64,000 nt of DNA, taken from Paracoccus aerodenitrificans. GTDB lineage: Bacteria; Pseudomonadota; Alphaproteobacteria; Rhodobacterales; Rhodobacteraceae. The position numbers were made by a program, and so were the translations under genes. Position 1 is the first letter of the stretch, and each line of letters begins with the position of its first letter. A model generated the notes under the pieces. It worked only from the letters and a program-made list of their open reading frames with translations, was not told where the DNA came from and did no database searches. Where the stretch lies: positions 134,274-198,273 of the forward strand of contig NZ_CP115780.1 of assembly GCF_027913215.1 (NCBI RefSeq), given 5' to 3'. Positions 15,700 through 25,257 of this stretch are shown here, in pieces.

Positions 15700-18438
15700 T
15701 CACTTCGCCTGTTTTTTCAGGAAGGCCGCCGCCAGCCCGATAATCACCGGAATGGCGATGCCCATGGCCAGCATCGGCCCGGCCAGTTCCGCCATTCCGA
15801 AGGCCTTGGAGAAAGCCCCCCGCGCGGCGGTGATAAACCAGGTCGAGGGGTAGATCTCGCCCAGAACCCGGCCAAAACCCGACAACGAAGAGACCGGGTC
15901 GATCAAACCCGAATAGCTGACCGCCGGGATCATCGTCAGCATGGCGGTCGCGAACAGCGCCGCGACCTGACTTGCGATGAAGACCGACACCAGAAAACCA
16001 AGCGCCGTGGTCGCGGTGACATAGATCAGCGCCGAAAGGGTAAAGCCCAGAAAACTGCCGTTGAAGGGCACTGCGAAGAATGTGACCGCCATGGCCATCA
16101 TCAGGAAGAAATTCAGCATGGCCAGCGCGATATAGGGCAGCTGTTTGCCAAGCAGAAATTCCAGCCGCGTCACCGGCGTGACGTAGAAATTGATGATCGA
16201 GCCCAGTTCGCGTTCACGCGCGACCGAAAGCGTGGTCAGGATCGCCGGGATCATCAGCAAAAGCAGCGGGATGATCGCCGGGACCATCGCATTCAGGCTG
16301 CGCACGTCGGGGTTGTAGCGGTATCGGGTCACCAGTTCGAAACTGCCGCCGCTCGCCTTGTCACCGTAAAGCTGACGCGCCTGACGTGTGATCCAGTCGG
16401 CATGCATGCCCTGCACATAGCCCTGCACCGTATTGGCGCGGCTGGGGTTGGCGCCGTCGAACCAGGCCCCGACCTGCACATCCCTGCCTGCCGCGATATC
16501 GGCGGCAAAGCCGGGCGGGATCTCGATCGCCAGCGCCAGCTCGCCCGAGCGCATTCTTGCGTCGATCTCGTCGTAACTTGTCAGGGCCGGCTGTTCGATG
16601 AAATAGCGCGATCCCGCAATATCGGCGATATAATTGCGGCTGGTGGTGGTCTGGTCGCGGTCAAGGGCGGCGAAGGTCAGATCCTCGACATCCATGTTGA
16701 TGCCCAGCCCCACCACGATCATCAGAAGAAGGCTGCCGACCAACGCCATGGTCAGCCGGATCGGATCGCGCTGCAATTGCAGGCTTTCCAGCTGCGAATA
16801 GCTAAGCAGTCGCCGCAGGCTGAAGCCGGATTGCTGCGCGTGATGGGTCACCCCGGCTGCGGGGGCCTCGGGCGCGGCCTCGGGCGCAGCGGCGGGGGCG
16901 GGTGCCGTCTCGCCAATCGCCTCTTCAAGATAGGCGATGAACGCGTCTTCCAGCGTGGCGCAACCTTTGGCTTTCGTGATCCCCTCGGCGGTGTCCGAGA
17001 CCAGCACCTTGCCCGCATGCATCAGGCTGATGCGGTCGCACCATTCCGCCTCGTTCATGAAATGGGTCGAGACAAAGATCGTCACGCCATCCTTGCGCGA
17101 AAGTTCCGCCAGAATGCGCCAGAAGCCGTTGCGCGCCACCGGGTCCACCCCCGAGGTCGGCTCGTCAAGGATCAGGATCTCGGGCGCATGGATCATCGCC
17201 ACCGCCAGCGAAAGCCGCTGGCGGATACCCAGCGGCAACGCCTCGGGCAGGCTGTCGGTCACGTCGCCCAGATCGAACCGGGCGATCATCTCGTCAACCC
17301 TGGCGGGGATCTTCTCGGCCGCCATATCGAAAAGCCGCGCGTGCAGATCAAGGTTCTGACGCACCGTCAGCTCGGAATAGAGCGAGAAGGCCTGCGACAT
17401 GAACCCGACCCGGCGGCGCACCGACAGATCGCTTGCATCGACCTCATGGCCGAAAAGCTTTGCCCGGCCCTCACTCGGCTCCAGAAGCCCGGTGAGCATC
17501 TTCATCGTCGTCGTCTTGCCGCAGCCGTTCGAACCCAGAAAGCCGAAAATCTCACCCCTGGGGATGCGGAAGGAAACATTGTCGACCGCCACGAAATCGC
17601 CAAAGCGCTGCGTCAGCCCCTCGGCCTCGATGGCGATATCGCTGTCATCGGTGGTCCGCGGCGGGATCACCACGGCACTGTCTTCGCCCCGGTCTTCTTC
17701 GGGCAAAAGCGCGATGAAGGCTGCATCAAGCGTGTCGGCCCCGGTCCGCGACAGCAGATCGCTGGTGGTGCCGGTGGCCAGCACCCGGCCCGCATTCATC
17801 GCAACCAGCCAGTCGAAGCGCGCGGCCTCTTCCATATAGGCGGTGGCGGTGATCACGCTCATCCCCGGCCGTGTCGCGCGGATGCGGTCGATCAGATCCC
17901 AGAACTGGCGGCGCGACAGCGGATCGACGCCGGTGGTCGGCTCGTCAAGAATCAGGAAATCGGGATCATGGATCAGCGCGCAGCACAGACCCAGCTTTTG
18001 CTTCATGCCGCCCGACAGCTTTGACGCCGGGCGCGACCGGAACGGCGTCATGCCGGTCGCAGCCAGCAGATCGGTGATCCGCCGCTCGCGTTCGGCCTTG
18101 TCATGACCGAAAAGCGAGCCGAAGAAATCAAGGTTCTCTTCGACCGAAAGCGTCGGGTAGAGGTTCTTGCCCAGACCCTGCGGCATATAGGCGGTGCGGG
18201 GGCAGACGCGGTTGCGATGCGCCACATCGCGCATATCGCCGCCCAGAACCTCGACCTTGCCCTGCTGGATCACACGTGCCCCGGCCAGCAGCGACAGAAG
18301 GCTGGACTTTCCGACCCCGTCTGGCCCGATCAGCCCGACCATGCGCCCCTCAGGGATCTCCAGCGTCACATTGTCAAGCGCCGTGACCTTGCCATAGCGC
18401 AGCGTCAGGCCGGAGACCCCGGCAACTGAGCCGGTCAT
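15700..18438 (-). CDS. rbbA: RbbA-like fused protein: two ABC ATPase domains plus ABC-2 permease
   Basis: A 912-residue protein, practically the length of E. coli RbbA (YhiH). ABC domain 1 spans about 8-240: Walker [12 protein letters not shown], signature LSGGMKQK, Walker [16 protein letters not shown] domain 2 spans about 270-505: [36 protein letters not shown]. An Ala/Pro linker ([10 protein letters not shown]) follows, then a permease with one membrane segment, a periplasmic domain and five segments. It is flanked by HlyD-type and permease genes with overlapping or near-overlapping ends. E. coli RbbA has been linked to ribosomes; the operon context here fits an export pump better. Confidence 0.9.
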   Translation of the reverse strand: MTGSVAGVSGLTLRYGKVTALDNVTLEIPEGRMVGLIGPDGVGKSSLLSLLAGARVIQQGKVEVLGGDMRDVAHRNRVCPRTAYMPQGLGKNLYPTLSVEENLDFFGSLFGHDKAERERRITDLLAATGMTPFRSRPASKLSGGMKQKLGLCCALIHDPDFLILDEPTTGVDPLSRRQFWDLIDRIRATRPGMSVITATAYMEEAARFDWLVAMNAGRVLATGTTSDLLSRTGADTLDAAFIALLPEEDRGEDSAVVIPPRTTDDSDIAIEAEGLTQRFGDFVAVDNVSFRIPRGEIFGFLGSNGCGKTTTMKMLTGLLEPSEGRAKLFGHEVDASDLSVRRRVGFMSQAFSLYSELTVRQNLDLHARLFDMAAEKIPARVDEMIARFDLGDVTDSLPEALPLGIRQRLSLAVAMIHAPEILILDEPTSGVDPVARNGFWRILAELSRKDGVTIFVSTHFMNEAEWCDRISLMHAGKVLVSDTAEGITKAKGCATLEDAFIAYLEEAIGETAPAPAAAPEAAPEAPAAGVTHHAQQSGFSLRRLLSYSQLESLQLQRDPIRLTMALVGSLLLMIVVGLGINMDVEDLTFAALDRDQTTTSRNYIADIAGSRYFIEQPALTSYDEIDARMRSGELALAIEIPPGFAADIAAGRDVQVGAWFDGANPSRANTVQGYVQGMHADWITRQARQLYGDKASGGSFELVTRYRYNPDVRSLNAMVPAIIPLLLLMIPAILTTLSVARERELGSIINFYVTPVTRLEFLLGKQLPYIALAMLNFFLMMAMAVTFFAVPFNGSFLGFTLSALIYVTATTALGFLVSVFIASQVAALFATAMLTMIPAVSYSGLIDPVSSLSGFGRVLGEIYPSTWFITAARGAFSKAFGMAELAGPMLAMGIAIPVIIGLAAAFLKKQAK

Positions 18439-19502
18439 TTCACGACATTGGAAAGAAAGTCAGGCCAGGCGGCATCCGGATCAAGCCGCAGATAGGCCAT
18501 GCCCGGCAGGCCGGTTTTGACATATTCGATATGCCGCGACAGCAGCTCGGGGTCGATGCGGGCACGGACGCGGAACATCAGCTTTTCGCGCTCATCGGCG
18601 GTCTCGACCGTCTTTGGCGTGAACTGCGCCACATCGGCAACATAGGAAACCGTGGCCGGGATCACGAATTCCCGCGCCGCATCCATGACAAGGCGCACCT
18701 CTGATCCGACCTGCACCCGGCCGACCTGCGATGTCGGCAGAAAAACCGTCATATAGACATCGCCCAGATCGACAAGGCTGAGGATCCGCCCGCCAGAGCC
18801 GACAATCTCGCCCTCTTGTGCGATGCGATACTGGATCCGGCCCGTGCGCGGCGCTTTCAGCGTGGCGTCGTCCAGAGAGGCCTGGATCGCATCAATCGAC
18901 GCCTTTGCCGCCTCGACGGCCGCACTTGCATCGACCACCTGCGCCTGCGCGCTGCTGACCCCCGCCAGCGCTGCCGCATGGCTGGCTTCGGCCGAGGCCA
19001 CACCGGCGCGGGCCTGGGCGTCCCGGGCGCGGTCATCATCCAGCACTTGCTGCGAGATCGCACTGGTCTTTGCAAGCTGCTCAGAGCGTTCAAGCCTGCG
19101 CGACGCGGCATCGGCAACCGAGCCTGCCTGATCAACCGCGGCCCGGGCCGCGCGCTCTTGTGCCTCGGCCTGAGCGACCAGCGCCCTTGCTGTCTCGACG
19201 CCGATTTCGGCGCGGGCAAGCTGCGCTTCGGCCTGACGTTTTTGTGCGTTCAGCTGCACCACGTCCATCTGCACCAGCACATCGCCTGCGCTGACCATGT
19301 CACCTTCGGCAGCGGTGATTTCGGCGATTCGGCCGCCGGTGAGCGCCGCGATATCCACCTCGGTCGCCTCGATCCGGCCATTGGCGCTGGCAAAACCCGC
19401 CGGCAGACCGGCGGGTTGCAGCCGGTCCCAGGCCAGCCAGCCAAGCACGGCGACAACGGCCAGGCCGCCCAGAATAATGGTGTTTCTGCCGGGCTTTGCC
19501 AT
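18435..19502 (-). CDS. HlyD-family periplasmic adaptor (YhiI-like)
   Basis: A 355-residue membrane fusion protein. It has one N-terminal anchor (about 7-25), then a biotinyl-lipoyl-like barrel half ([20 protein letters not shown]), a long Ala/Gln/Glu-rich coiled-coil hairpin (about 90-210) and the second barrel half ([18 protein letters not shown]). Its length equals E. coli YhiI, and the order YhiI-RbbA-YhhJ is conserved. The start is at 19502 with family support; the frame is open upstream without support. Its stop overlaps the rbbA start by four bases. Confidence 0.88.
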   Translation of the reverse strand: MAKPGRNTIILGGLAVVAVLGWLAWDRLQPAGLPAGFASANGRIEATEVDIAALTGGRIAEITAAEGDMVSAGDVLVQMDVVQLNAQKRQAEAQLARAEIGVETARALVAQAEAQERAARAAVDQAGSVADAASRRLERSEQLAKTSAISQQVLDDDRARDAQARAGVASAEASHAAALAGVSSAQAQVVDASAAVEAAKASIDAIQASLDDATLKAPRTGRIQYRIAQEGEIVGSGGRILSLVDLGDVYMTVFLPTSQVGRVQVGSEVRLVMDAAREFVIPATVSYVADVAQFTPKTVETADEREKLMFRVRARIDPELLSRHIEYVKTGLPGMAYLRLDPDAAWPDFLSNVVK

Positions 19503-19572
19503 GATCTGCCTCTGATTGCTGTGCTGATGGATGCTTCGCGCATGTCCCGATGCGGTCTTCGCCCTACGCTCC

Positions 19573-19657
19573 CCTGTTGTCAACGCTCGATGACAGGGTA
19601 AAAACCTGTATTGTCGCGCAAAAGCGGCTGCTGGTTGTTTGCTGTTGAAAAACCAGC
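19573..19657. promoter_or_regulatory. Operator-like repeats in the exporter / TetR divergent region
   Basis: Three alternating half-sites lie in the spacer: CCTGT (19573), ACAGG (19593) and CCTGT (19605), the last two forming ACAGG-N7-CCTGT. A separate 7-bp inverted repeat, GCTGGTT at 19630 and AACCAGC at 19651, follows. These are plausible binding sites for the adjacent TetR regulator, which would then control both its own gene and the exporter. Confidence 0.45.
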
Positions 19658-19761
19658 TAAACAACACGACCCGGTCTGGGCTGCACCTTGCCGCACCTCT
19701 GCTCCGGGGCAGCATTTTCAGTTTCTTCGCGTCGAAGCCACCGGACGAACACAAGCCACCC

Positions 19762-20388
19762 ATGCCAAGGACGCTCAACTCAGCCAACTCGACCGACCGC
19801 ATGCCGGGGCAGGCAACCGGGAAAGAACGCATTCTTGCATCGGCGATGCTGCTTTTCGCGCGGATGCCCTATTCCGACACCAGCCTGCGCGACATCGCCG
19901 CCGCGGCTGGGGTCGATGTGGCCTATGTCCATCGCGCCTTCGGGTCGAAGGCTGAGATATTCCGTCAGGCCTTGCTGGCGCTTGCGCCCCTCGATGACAT
20001 CGCCGCAGGGGACCCCGATGGCGCGACCATGATCAACCGGATCTGCGATCTGGCCTTCCTGCGTGATCCGCGCAAGGTAGAAGATGTCAGGCCGCTTCAT
20101 TTACTGACACAGTCCAGCCTCTGCAGCGAGGCGCGGGCGATCATTGCGCAATTCTTTGGCACGTCACTAGCCCTGCCTCTAAGCAGGGCGTTTGGCCATG
20201 CGGATCCGGGACGGGCGCATTTCGCGCTTAGCCTTCTCAGCGGTTTCGTGACCCATCGTGCGATTTTCGGGCCTGCGGATTTGCTGGCTATCCCCGAGGC
20301 GGATCAGCGACAGATGCTGCAAACCGCCCTGATGAACGCAATGCTGCCTGGTTGTTCAGATGGGGTATTCGGCTGGCGTCCCATCTAG
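19762..20388 (+). CDS. TetR-family transcriptional regulator
   Basis: About 208 residues. The N-terminal TetR helix-turn-helix is clear: RILASAMLLFARMPYSDTSL then RDIAAAAGVDVAYVHRAFGS. The C-terminal ligand domain is unlike specific subfamilies I can name. It is divergent from the YhiI-RbbA-YhhJ-like operon, an arrangement like CecR with its ABC exporter in enterobacteria. It is probably a repressor relieved by a drug or metabolite. The start is uncertain: 19762 and 19801 are both possible. Confidence 0.85.
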   Translation: MPRTLNSANSTDRMPGQATGKERILASAMLLFARMPYSDTSLRDIAAAAGVDVAYVHRAFGSKAEIFRQALLALAPLDDIAAGDPDGATMINRICDLAFLRDPRKVEDVRPLHLLTQSSLCSEARAIIAQFFGTSLALPLSRAFGHADPGRAHFALSLLSGFVTHRAIFGPADLLAIPEADQRQMLQTALMNAMLPGCSDGVFGWRPI

Positions 20389-20897
20389 ACCACTATCCAA
20401 GTCAGCTTGCCAACTGCGATCCTGTATAAGTCATGTTGGGATTTCCGCGTTTCGTGCGGAGATTTCAACACGATTGATCGGACGCCTCAGGTGCTTTCAG
20501 GCGGCTATATACGGTCGGTCAGATGGCCGCTTGGATCGAGTGTCGGTCTCGTAGGTTGCGCGCCCCCGCAACCAATACATATTTGCTCTTGGGCACTGAT
20601 CACGCGCCGGATGCGGGTCAGAGTATTGTCTTTGCAAGTGCGAAACAGTTCGCAGATCCTGTCCCCGCAACCAAAAAATCCCCTATGATCAAAAGCTTGG
20701 ATGATGACTGAAACAGTCGGGCGTCCCCATCCCCGTTTTGCATCAACGCCACATCAACGTTTGCGAAGGCCGGTGGCGAAACCGATGCCATTCAGTAAGG
20801 GCACTCCGGTTTGGGACGCAGGACATCGTCGCAAGTCGCTCGTCCGAGCGCCACATCCTCTCCCGCTTCAGTCAAGGTCGCGATTAGCAATCCGTTC
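20389..20897. other. Intergenic stretch without a recognisable gene
   Basis: About 500 bp with only short unconvincing frames. One hairpin, GGTTGCG-CGCCCC-CGCAACC at 20554-20573, could terminate transcription. The string CCCCGCAACCA recurs near 20660. Confidence 0.4.
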
Positions 20898-20994
20898 AAG
20901 TGAAGTGGTCCTAGGAATCCGGACAGTCGGCTAAGGTGTATCCCAAACCTTTGAAGGGATACGAGAATGGCGAAGCGCCGGAACTTTACCCTGT
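20898..20994 (+). mobile_element. Left-end remnant of an IS3-family element
   Basis: It begins TGGTCCTAGGAATCCGGACA, a typical IS3-group left terminus, then an ATG at 20967 followed by AKRRNFT codons like the start of an IS3-family OrfA, ending in a stop after nine residues. The rest of the element is gone. Confidence 0.5.
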
Positions 20995-21016
20995 GAATCC
21001 CTTTTGTCAACACGGC

Positions 21017-21718
21017 CTAAACCGCGACCCCAAATAGTTTCCCGATAGCGGCGGTCACTGCCATCGCGGCACCGCCCCAGAAGACCACACGCAGTGTTGG
21101 TCGCAACAACTTGGCTCCGCCGGCCCAAGCCCCGAGAGCCCCGAGAACGGCAAGCGCGAGCAGCGTTGTCACAGTAACCACGACGGCGACAGTTTCTGCG
21201 GGTGAGACGAGCGCAGCAACCATCGGCACAGCCCCGGCCAAAGTGAACGTGAGCCCAGAGGCAAAGGCAGCCTGTAAGGGATTGGCGCTATGCACCTCAG
21301 AGAGGCCGAGTTCATCGCGCACATGGGCCCCAAGCGCGTCAGCTTCGGTCAACTCGCGCGCGACAAGCGCTGCCGTCGCGGGCGAGAGACCTCGGCTCTC
21401 CCAGATAGAAGCCAGTTCCGCCTCCTCCTCCGCGGGTGTCTCGCGCAGAGCCTGCGCCTCACGGGCGATGTCAGCACCTTCAATATCCGATTGTGAGCTG
21501 ACCGAGACATACTCCCCCGCCGCCATCGACATCGCCCCGGCGGCCAATCCCGCGGCGCCTGCGATGAACACCGCCTCTGCGGAAGGATTGGCGACCGCCA
21601 CGCCCACGATGAGCGCCGAGATCGAGACGATCCCATCGTTGGCGCCGAGCACCGCGGCCCGCAACCAACCGCTGCGGTTGACGAAATGTACTTCTTCATG
21701 GGCTGACTGATAGGTCAT
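21017..21718 (-). CDS. VIT/CCC1-family iron or manganese transporter
   Basis: A 233-residue membrane protein with five predicted segments. Family signatures are LRAAVLGANDGIVSISALIVG and GLAAGAMSMAAGEYVSVSSQSD at the metal path, then an acidic cytoplasmic metal-binding region (EAELASIWESRGLS). Members move Fe2+ or Mn2+ out of the cytosol. It is divergent from the P1B-4 ATPase with a shared 31-bp palindrome between them, so the two probably respond together to oxygen or metal state. Confidence 0.85.
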   Translation of the reverse strand: MTYQSAHEEVHFVNRSGWLRAAVLGANDGIVSISALIVGVAVANPSAEAVFIAGAAGLAAGAMSMAAGEYVSVSSQSDIEGADIAREAQALRETPAEEEAELASIWESRGLSPATAALVARELTEADALGAHVRDELGLSEVHSANPLQAAFASGLTFTLAGAVPMVAALVSPAETVAVVVTVTTLLALAVLGALGAWAGGAKLLRPTLRVVFWGGAAMAVTAAIGKLFGVAV

Positions 21719-21861
21719 GGCCGTCCCGCTCCAATTTCATACTGTCGATCTGACCCTGTAGATTCCAGGCCGCGCCAAGGCTTCACCGCTCATCCACGCT
21801 CGATGGATTGAAACGCTGACGAGGCCATCGACTTCCTTAAACTTCCGGTAACAATGTAGGG

Positions 21862-21892
21862 TGACCCAGATCATTGCAATTGATCTGGGTCA
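21862..21892. promoter_or_regulatory. 31-bp palindrome with FNR-like half-sites between VIT and P-type ATPase genes
   Basis: TGACCCAGATCA, a 7-bp centre (TTGCAAT), then TGATCTGGGTCA: a perfect 12-bp inverted repeat. The right half read with its flank is TTGATCTGGGTCAT, which fits the FnrL pattern TTGAT-N4-GTCAA except for the last base. The left half mirrors it. It lies about 80 bp upstream of the ATPase start. Confidence 0.65.
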
Positions 21893-21972
21893 TAGCCGAC
21901 GTTGGACGGAATGAATTATCGGCTCCTCATGCGCCGAACCCGCCGCATGCGTGTCAACACAGGAAGCTTCCT

Positions 21973-23928
21973 ATGCCCAGCACCGCCCCTGTAAGTCTTG
22001 AAGAACGCCTCATGTTTCCCCTCACGCTCGCGGCGAGTTTCGGCATGGCGGCCGCCTTCTTCGGCACCTTCGTGCTGCCGGGGATCTGGCTCACGGCAGG
22101 GCTTGCACTTGTCTATCTTGCGGCCGGGCTTCCGACGGGGCTGCGCGCGCTTGGTGCACTTTTCAAGGACCACGTGCTCGACATAGACCTGTTGATGATC
22201 ATCGCGGCTTTGGCCGCGCTTGCCGTCGGCGCCCCGCTGGAGGGGGCCGTTCTCCTCACACTCTTCAGCATTTCGGGCACGCTGGAGCATCGCGCTATGG
22301 GCCGCGCCCGCCGCGCGATCGAGGCGCTGATGGCGCTGCGCCCCGAGACTGCACTGCGGCTGAGCGCCACGGGCGCGACAGAGGAAATCCCCGTCGCGGC
22401 GCTTCGCGAGGGGGATTTGCTTGTCCTGCGTCCGGGCGCGCGCGTGCCCGTGGATGGCGTGCTTGTCACCGGCGAAGGCACGGTCGACGAGGCGACGATC
22501 ACCGGAGAGTCGATGCCCGTCTCAAAGGTGCCCGGAGCGAAGCTTTTCGAGGCGACGGTCAACCTCAATTCCGTGCTGACCATGCGCGCAAGCGCCACCG
22601 TCGAAAGCAGCACCGTGGCGCGGATGATCGACATGGTGACCGAGGCCCAAGCCGCCCGCGCGCCTTCCGAGACCTTCAGCGCCTGGTTCGGGCAGCGCTA
22701 CACCGTGGCCGTGCTTTTGGGGGCCATGCTGGCCTTTGTGGTTCTGTGGGGGATGGGGGCTTCCGCCTCCGACGCCCTCTACCGCGCTGCGGTGCTGCTG
22801 GTGGCGGCAAGCCCTTGCGCCGTGGTGATCTCGGTGCCCGCCGCCATGCTGTCGGCGCTGGCGGCTGCGGCACGGGGCGGCGTGTTGTTCAAAGGTGGCG
22901 CGGCGCTTGAAGCCTTGGCAGAAGTGAAGAGCTTTTCCTTTGACAAAACCGGCACCCTGACCACCGGAGTTGCAGAGGTCACCGACCTCACCTCAGAGAT
23001 CCCCGAGGGGCGCATGCTGGCGCTGCTCTCGGGTTTGGAGGCGCAGTCCGAGCATCCGATCGCCGCCGCGATCCGGCGCCGGGCAGAGGCCGAGGGGCTT
23101 GCCCCCGCCGCCATCCGGGATGTCGTGACCCATCCCAGTGAGGGCATCACCGGGATCGACGAAGAGGGGCCGATCTGGGCCGGAAACCAGCGCATGCTGG
23201 AGCGGATGGGGGCGCGGGTCGATACGGCCGGGGCGCAGCGGCTGAAGGCCTCGGCCCAAACCGTCACCTGGATCGGGCGTGGCGAGCAGCTGATCGGCGG
23301 CGTCACGGTGGCAGACCGCCCGCGGCCAAGCTCTGCCGCCGGGCTTTCGCAACTGCGTGCGGCGGGGGTGGCGCAGCTGGCCCTGATGACCGGGGATCGC
23401 CGCCCGGTGGCCGAACGGATCGGGCGGGAGCTCGGCTTTTCCGATGCGGAGATCCACGCCGAATTGTTGCCGGAAGACAAGGTCAAACTGGTTGCCGCGC
23501 TTGCCGAAAAGGGCCGGACGGCCTTCGTCGGCGACGGGGTGAATGATGCCGCTGCCCTTGCCCGGGCGGATGTCGGCGTCGCCATGGGGGTTGCGGGCAG
23601 CGAAGTGGCGCTGCAGGCCGCAGATGTGGCGCTTCTGTCCGAGGACATGACCCGCCTTGCCGCCGCCCGGACACTGGCCTTGCGTACCCGCCGGATCATC
23701 CGGCAGAACCTCGGCTTTGCCTTGGCGATGATGGTGCTTCTGGTGGTCTCGGCGCTATTTTTCGAGCTGCCTTTGCCGCTTGCCGTCATCGGCCATGAAG
23801 GGGGCACGGTTCTGGTGGTGCTAAACGGGTTGCGGCTGCTCGCCGATCCGATCCGCAATGATCGCGGCGCGGCGCGAAAAGCGGCCTCGCATCCCTCCTC
23901 CCAACCTCAAGAGGTTTCTCATGTATAA
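21973..23928 (+). CDS. P1B-4-type heavy-metal-transporting ATPase (Co/Zn/Fe class)
   Basis: A 651-residue P-type ATPase without an N-terminal metal-binding domain. Landmarks are TGES in the actuator, the membrane metal site ASPCAV (SPC instead of CPC), phosphorylation motif DKTGTLTTG, EHPIAAAI in the nucleotide domain, GDGVNDAAAL in the hinge, and HEGGTVLVVLNGLRLL in the last membrane helix. SPC with HEGGT defines subgroup P1B-4, whose members export Co2+, Zn2+ or Fe2+. With a VIT gene opposite and an FNR-like palindrome, Fe2+ efflux at low oxygen is a reasonable guess. The start at 21973 is chosen for its AGGAAG site; the stop overlaps the next ATG. Confidence 0.92.
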   Translation: MPSTAPVSLEERLMFPLTLAASFGMAAAFFGTFVLPGIWLTAGLALVYLAAGLPTGLRALGALFKDHVLDIDLLMIIAALAALAVGAPLEGAVLLTLFSISGTLEHRAMGRARRAIEALMALRPETALRLSATGATEEIPVAALREGDLLVLRPGARVPVDGVLVTGEGTVDEATITGESMPVSKVPGAKLFEATVNLNSVLTMRASATVESSTVARMIDMVTEAQAARAPSETFSAWFGQRYTVAVLLGAMLAFVVLWGMGASASDALYRAAVLLVAASPCAVVISVPAAMLSALAAAARGGVLFKGGAALEALAEVKSFSFDKTGTLTTGVAEVTDLTSEIPEGRMLALLSGLEAQSEHPIAAAIRRRAEAEGLAPAAIRDVVTHPSEGITGIDEEGPIWAGNQRMLERMGARVDTAGAQRLKASAQTVTWIGRGEQLIGGVTVADRPRPSSAAGLSQLRAAGVAQLALMTGDRRPVAERIGRELGFSDAEIHAELLPEDKVKLVAALAEKGRTAFVGDGVNDAAALARADVGVAMGVAGSEVALQAADVALLSEDMTRLAAARTLALRTRRIIRQNLGFALAMMVLLVVSALFFELPLPLAVIGHEGGTVLVVLNGLRLLADPIRNDRGAARKAASHPSSQPQEVSHV

Positions 23929-24003
23929 GCACATCCTTATCACCACCGATGGCTCTGAGAACGCGGGCCTCGGCCTTGAGCATGGCATTGCACTGGTGTT
24001 GTC
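23921..24003 (+). pseudogene. Universal stress protein, N-terminal fragment
   Basis: The ATG overlaps the ATPase stop. The first 26 codons, MYKHILITTDGSENAGLGLE onward, are the start of a UspA-family ATP-binding domain. The frame then enters the IS6 end and meets a stop at once. UspA genes next to metal ATPases are common in oxygen-regulated clusters. The IS insertion removed the rest. Confidence 0.75.
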
Positions 24004-24770
24004 ACGTTAACCGAAGGGTTGGCTGGCAAGGCCGTAAATGAAGGTCTTAGGCGATGCTGGCTGCTACTTTCCACGTGCGGAGAGCTTCCATCCGGTGGTA
24101 GCGAATGGTCAGGGCGGCGCGTCGGCGAGCTGGAACGGAGAAACAATTGCGGACGGCTGAATGGATGGACACGAAGCGTTGCAGGCCGCCTGGCGAGCGA
24201 TGACCCTGCATCACGCGCTCTCGCTTTCGGAACGGTAAATGGCTGTTCTCGGCACGATTGTTGAGCCCCTTATGCGACCAGTGATCCAGATCGGGCAGGA
24301 GTTCGCGCTTGGCCGCGCCATATGAGCGGAGCTTGTCCGTTATAATCCGCTTGGGAACAGACCCCGCGCGTTTCATCAGCTTGCGCAAAAGCCGTTTGGC
24401 GGCCCGTTTGTCCCGCCGGGACTGGAGGATCTCGTCCAGAACAACGCCGCGTTGATCAACGGCGCGCCAGAGCCAGAACGTCTTGCCGGAAATCTTCACC
24501 ACGACTTCGTCAAGATGCCAGATGTCGCCGGGGCGGCGCTGGCATCGCCGCAAGTTTCTCGCGATCTGCGGCCCGAATTTGGCCGTCCAGCGCCGAACCG
24601 TTTCATAGGAGACGTCGATGCCACGTTCGAGCAGCATCTCCTCAACCTCCCGCAGGCTCAGATTGAACCGGACGTACAGCCAGACCGCGTGGGCAATGAT
24701 CGAAGGCGGGAACCGGTGCCGCTTGTAGCTGATGGAAGGTGTCTGCATCGCCGTGACCTACGTAGCAAAC
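24002..24770 (-). mobile_element. IS6-family insertion sequence (approximate ends)
   Basis: It carries one intact transposase and sits between the uspA fragment and an istB fragment, having truncated both. The ends GTGTTGTCACGTTA (24001 side) and its poor counterpart near 24760 are only weakly inverted, so the exact boundaries are uncertain. Confidence 0.6.
24047..24748 (-). CDS. IS6-family transposase (intact)
   Basis: A 233-residue DDE transposase of normal IS6 length. The N-terminal helix-turn-helix region is [20 protein letters not shown] with [20 protein letters not shown]. Catalytic Asp are in [10 protein letters not shown] and [12 protein letters not shown], and Glu is in [16 protein letters not shown]. 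Replicative IS6 elements often drive cointegrates and adjacent deletions, which fits the damaged genes on both sides. Confidence 0.92.
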   Translation of the reverse strand: MQTPSISYKRHRFPPSIIAHAVWLYVRFNLSLREVEEMLLERGIDVSYETVRRWTAKFGPQIARNLRRCQRRPGDIWHLDEVVVKISGKTFWLWRAVDQRGVVLDEILQSRRDKRAAKRLLRKLMKRAGSVPKRIITDKLRSYGAAKRELLPDLDHWSHKGLNNRAENSHLPFRKRERVMQGHRSPGGLQRFVSIHSAVRNCFSVPARRRAALTIRYHRMEALRTWKVAASIA

Positions 24771-24790
24771 AGCAAGGAGGCAATCGCTAC

Positions 24791-25060
24791 TTGCCGTTCA
24801 GCGCGTCAGGAGGCGCCTTGCTCTTCCATCTGCTGAGCAAGCTCTACGAGCGCACCAGCGTGATCATCACCACGAACCTCAGCTTCAGCGAGTGGGCCAC
24901 AGTGTTCGGTGACGCCAAGATGACCACCGCGCTTCTCGATCGGCTGACCCATCGCTGCCACATCCTCGAGACCGGAAACGACAGCTTCCGCTTCAAGGAC
25001 AGCGCGGCTGCAGCAACGCGGAAAAAGAGGGAGGGAAGCCATGTCTTGACCCAATCATGA
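24791..25060 (+). pseudogene. IS21-family helper ATPase (IstB), C-terminal fragment
   Basis: About 90 codons matching the IstB C-terminus: [20 protein letters not shown] then [20 protein letters not shown] and [20 protein letters not shown]. The Walker A half and the partner istA are absent; the IS6 element replaced them. The right terminus of the IS21 element lies shortly after 25060 (GTGGGTCACTTCTCGATGG region). Confidence 0.8.
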
Positions 25061-25257
25061 CCCGCTCAGCATAATTCAAGGTGGGTCACTTCTCGATGGA
25101 AACCCCGGGTCAGTTCTGGGTGGAAATCAACAGAAAATGGGTTTTCCAACCGACTGGCGTACACGACCGGTCTGGAACCCATAAACGGCCACACCCCAAA
25201 CGCCCGCCCCAAAGGAGCGAACGTCAAATCTCGGCCAGAGCTAGGACAACCTCCTCT

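Noticed and set aside
15658..18024. A 788-codon plus-strand frame
   Set aside because: Antisense of the RbbA-like gene. It is rich in Arg, His and Gln as expected for a GC-rich shadow and has no domain pattern.
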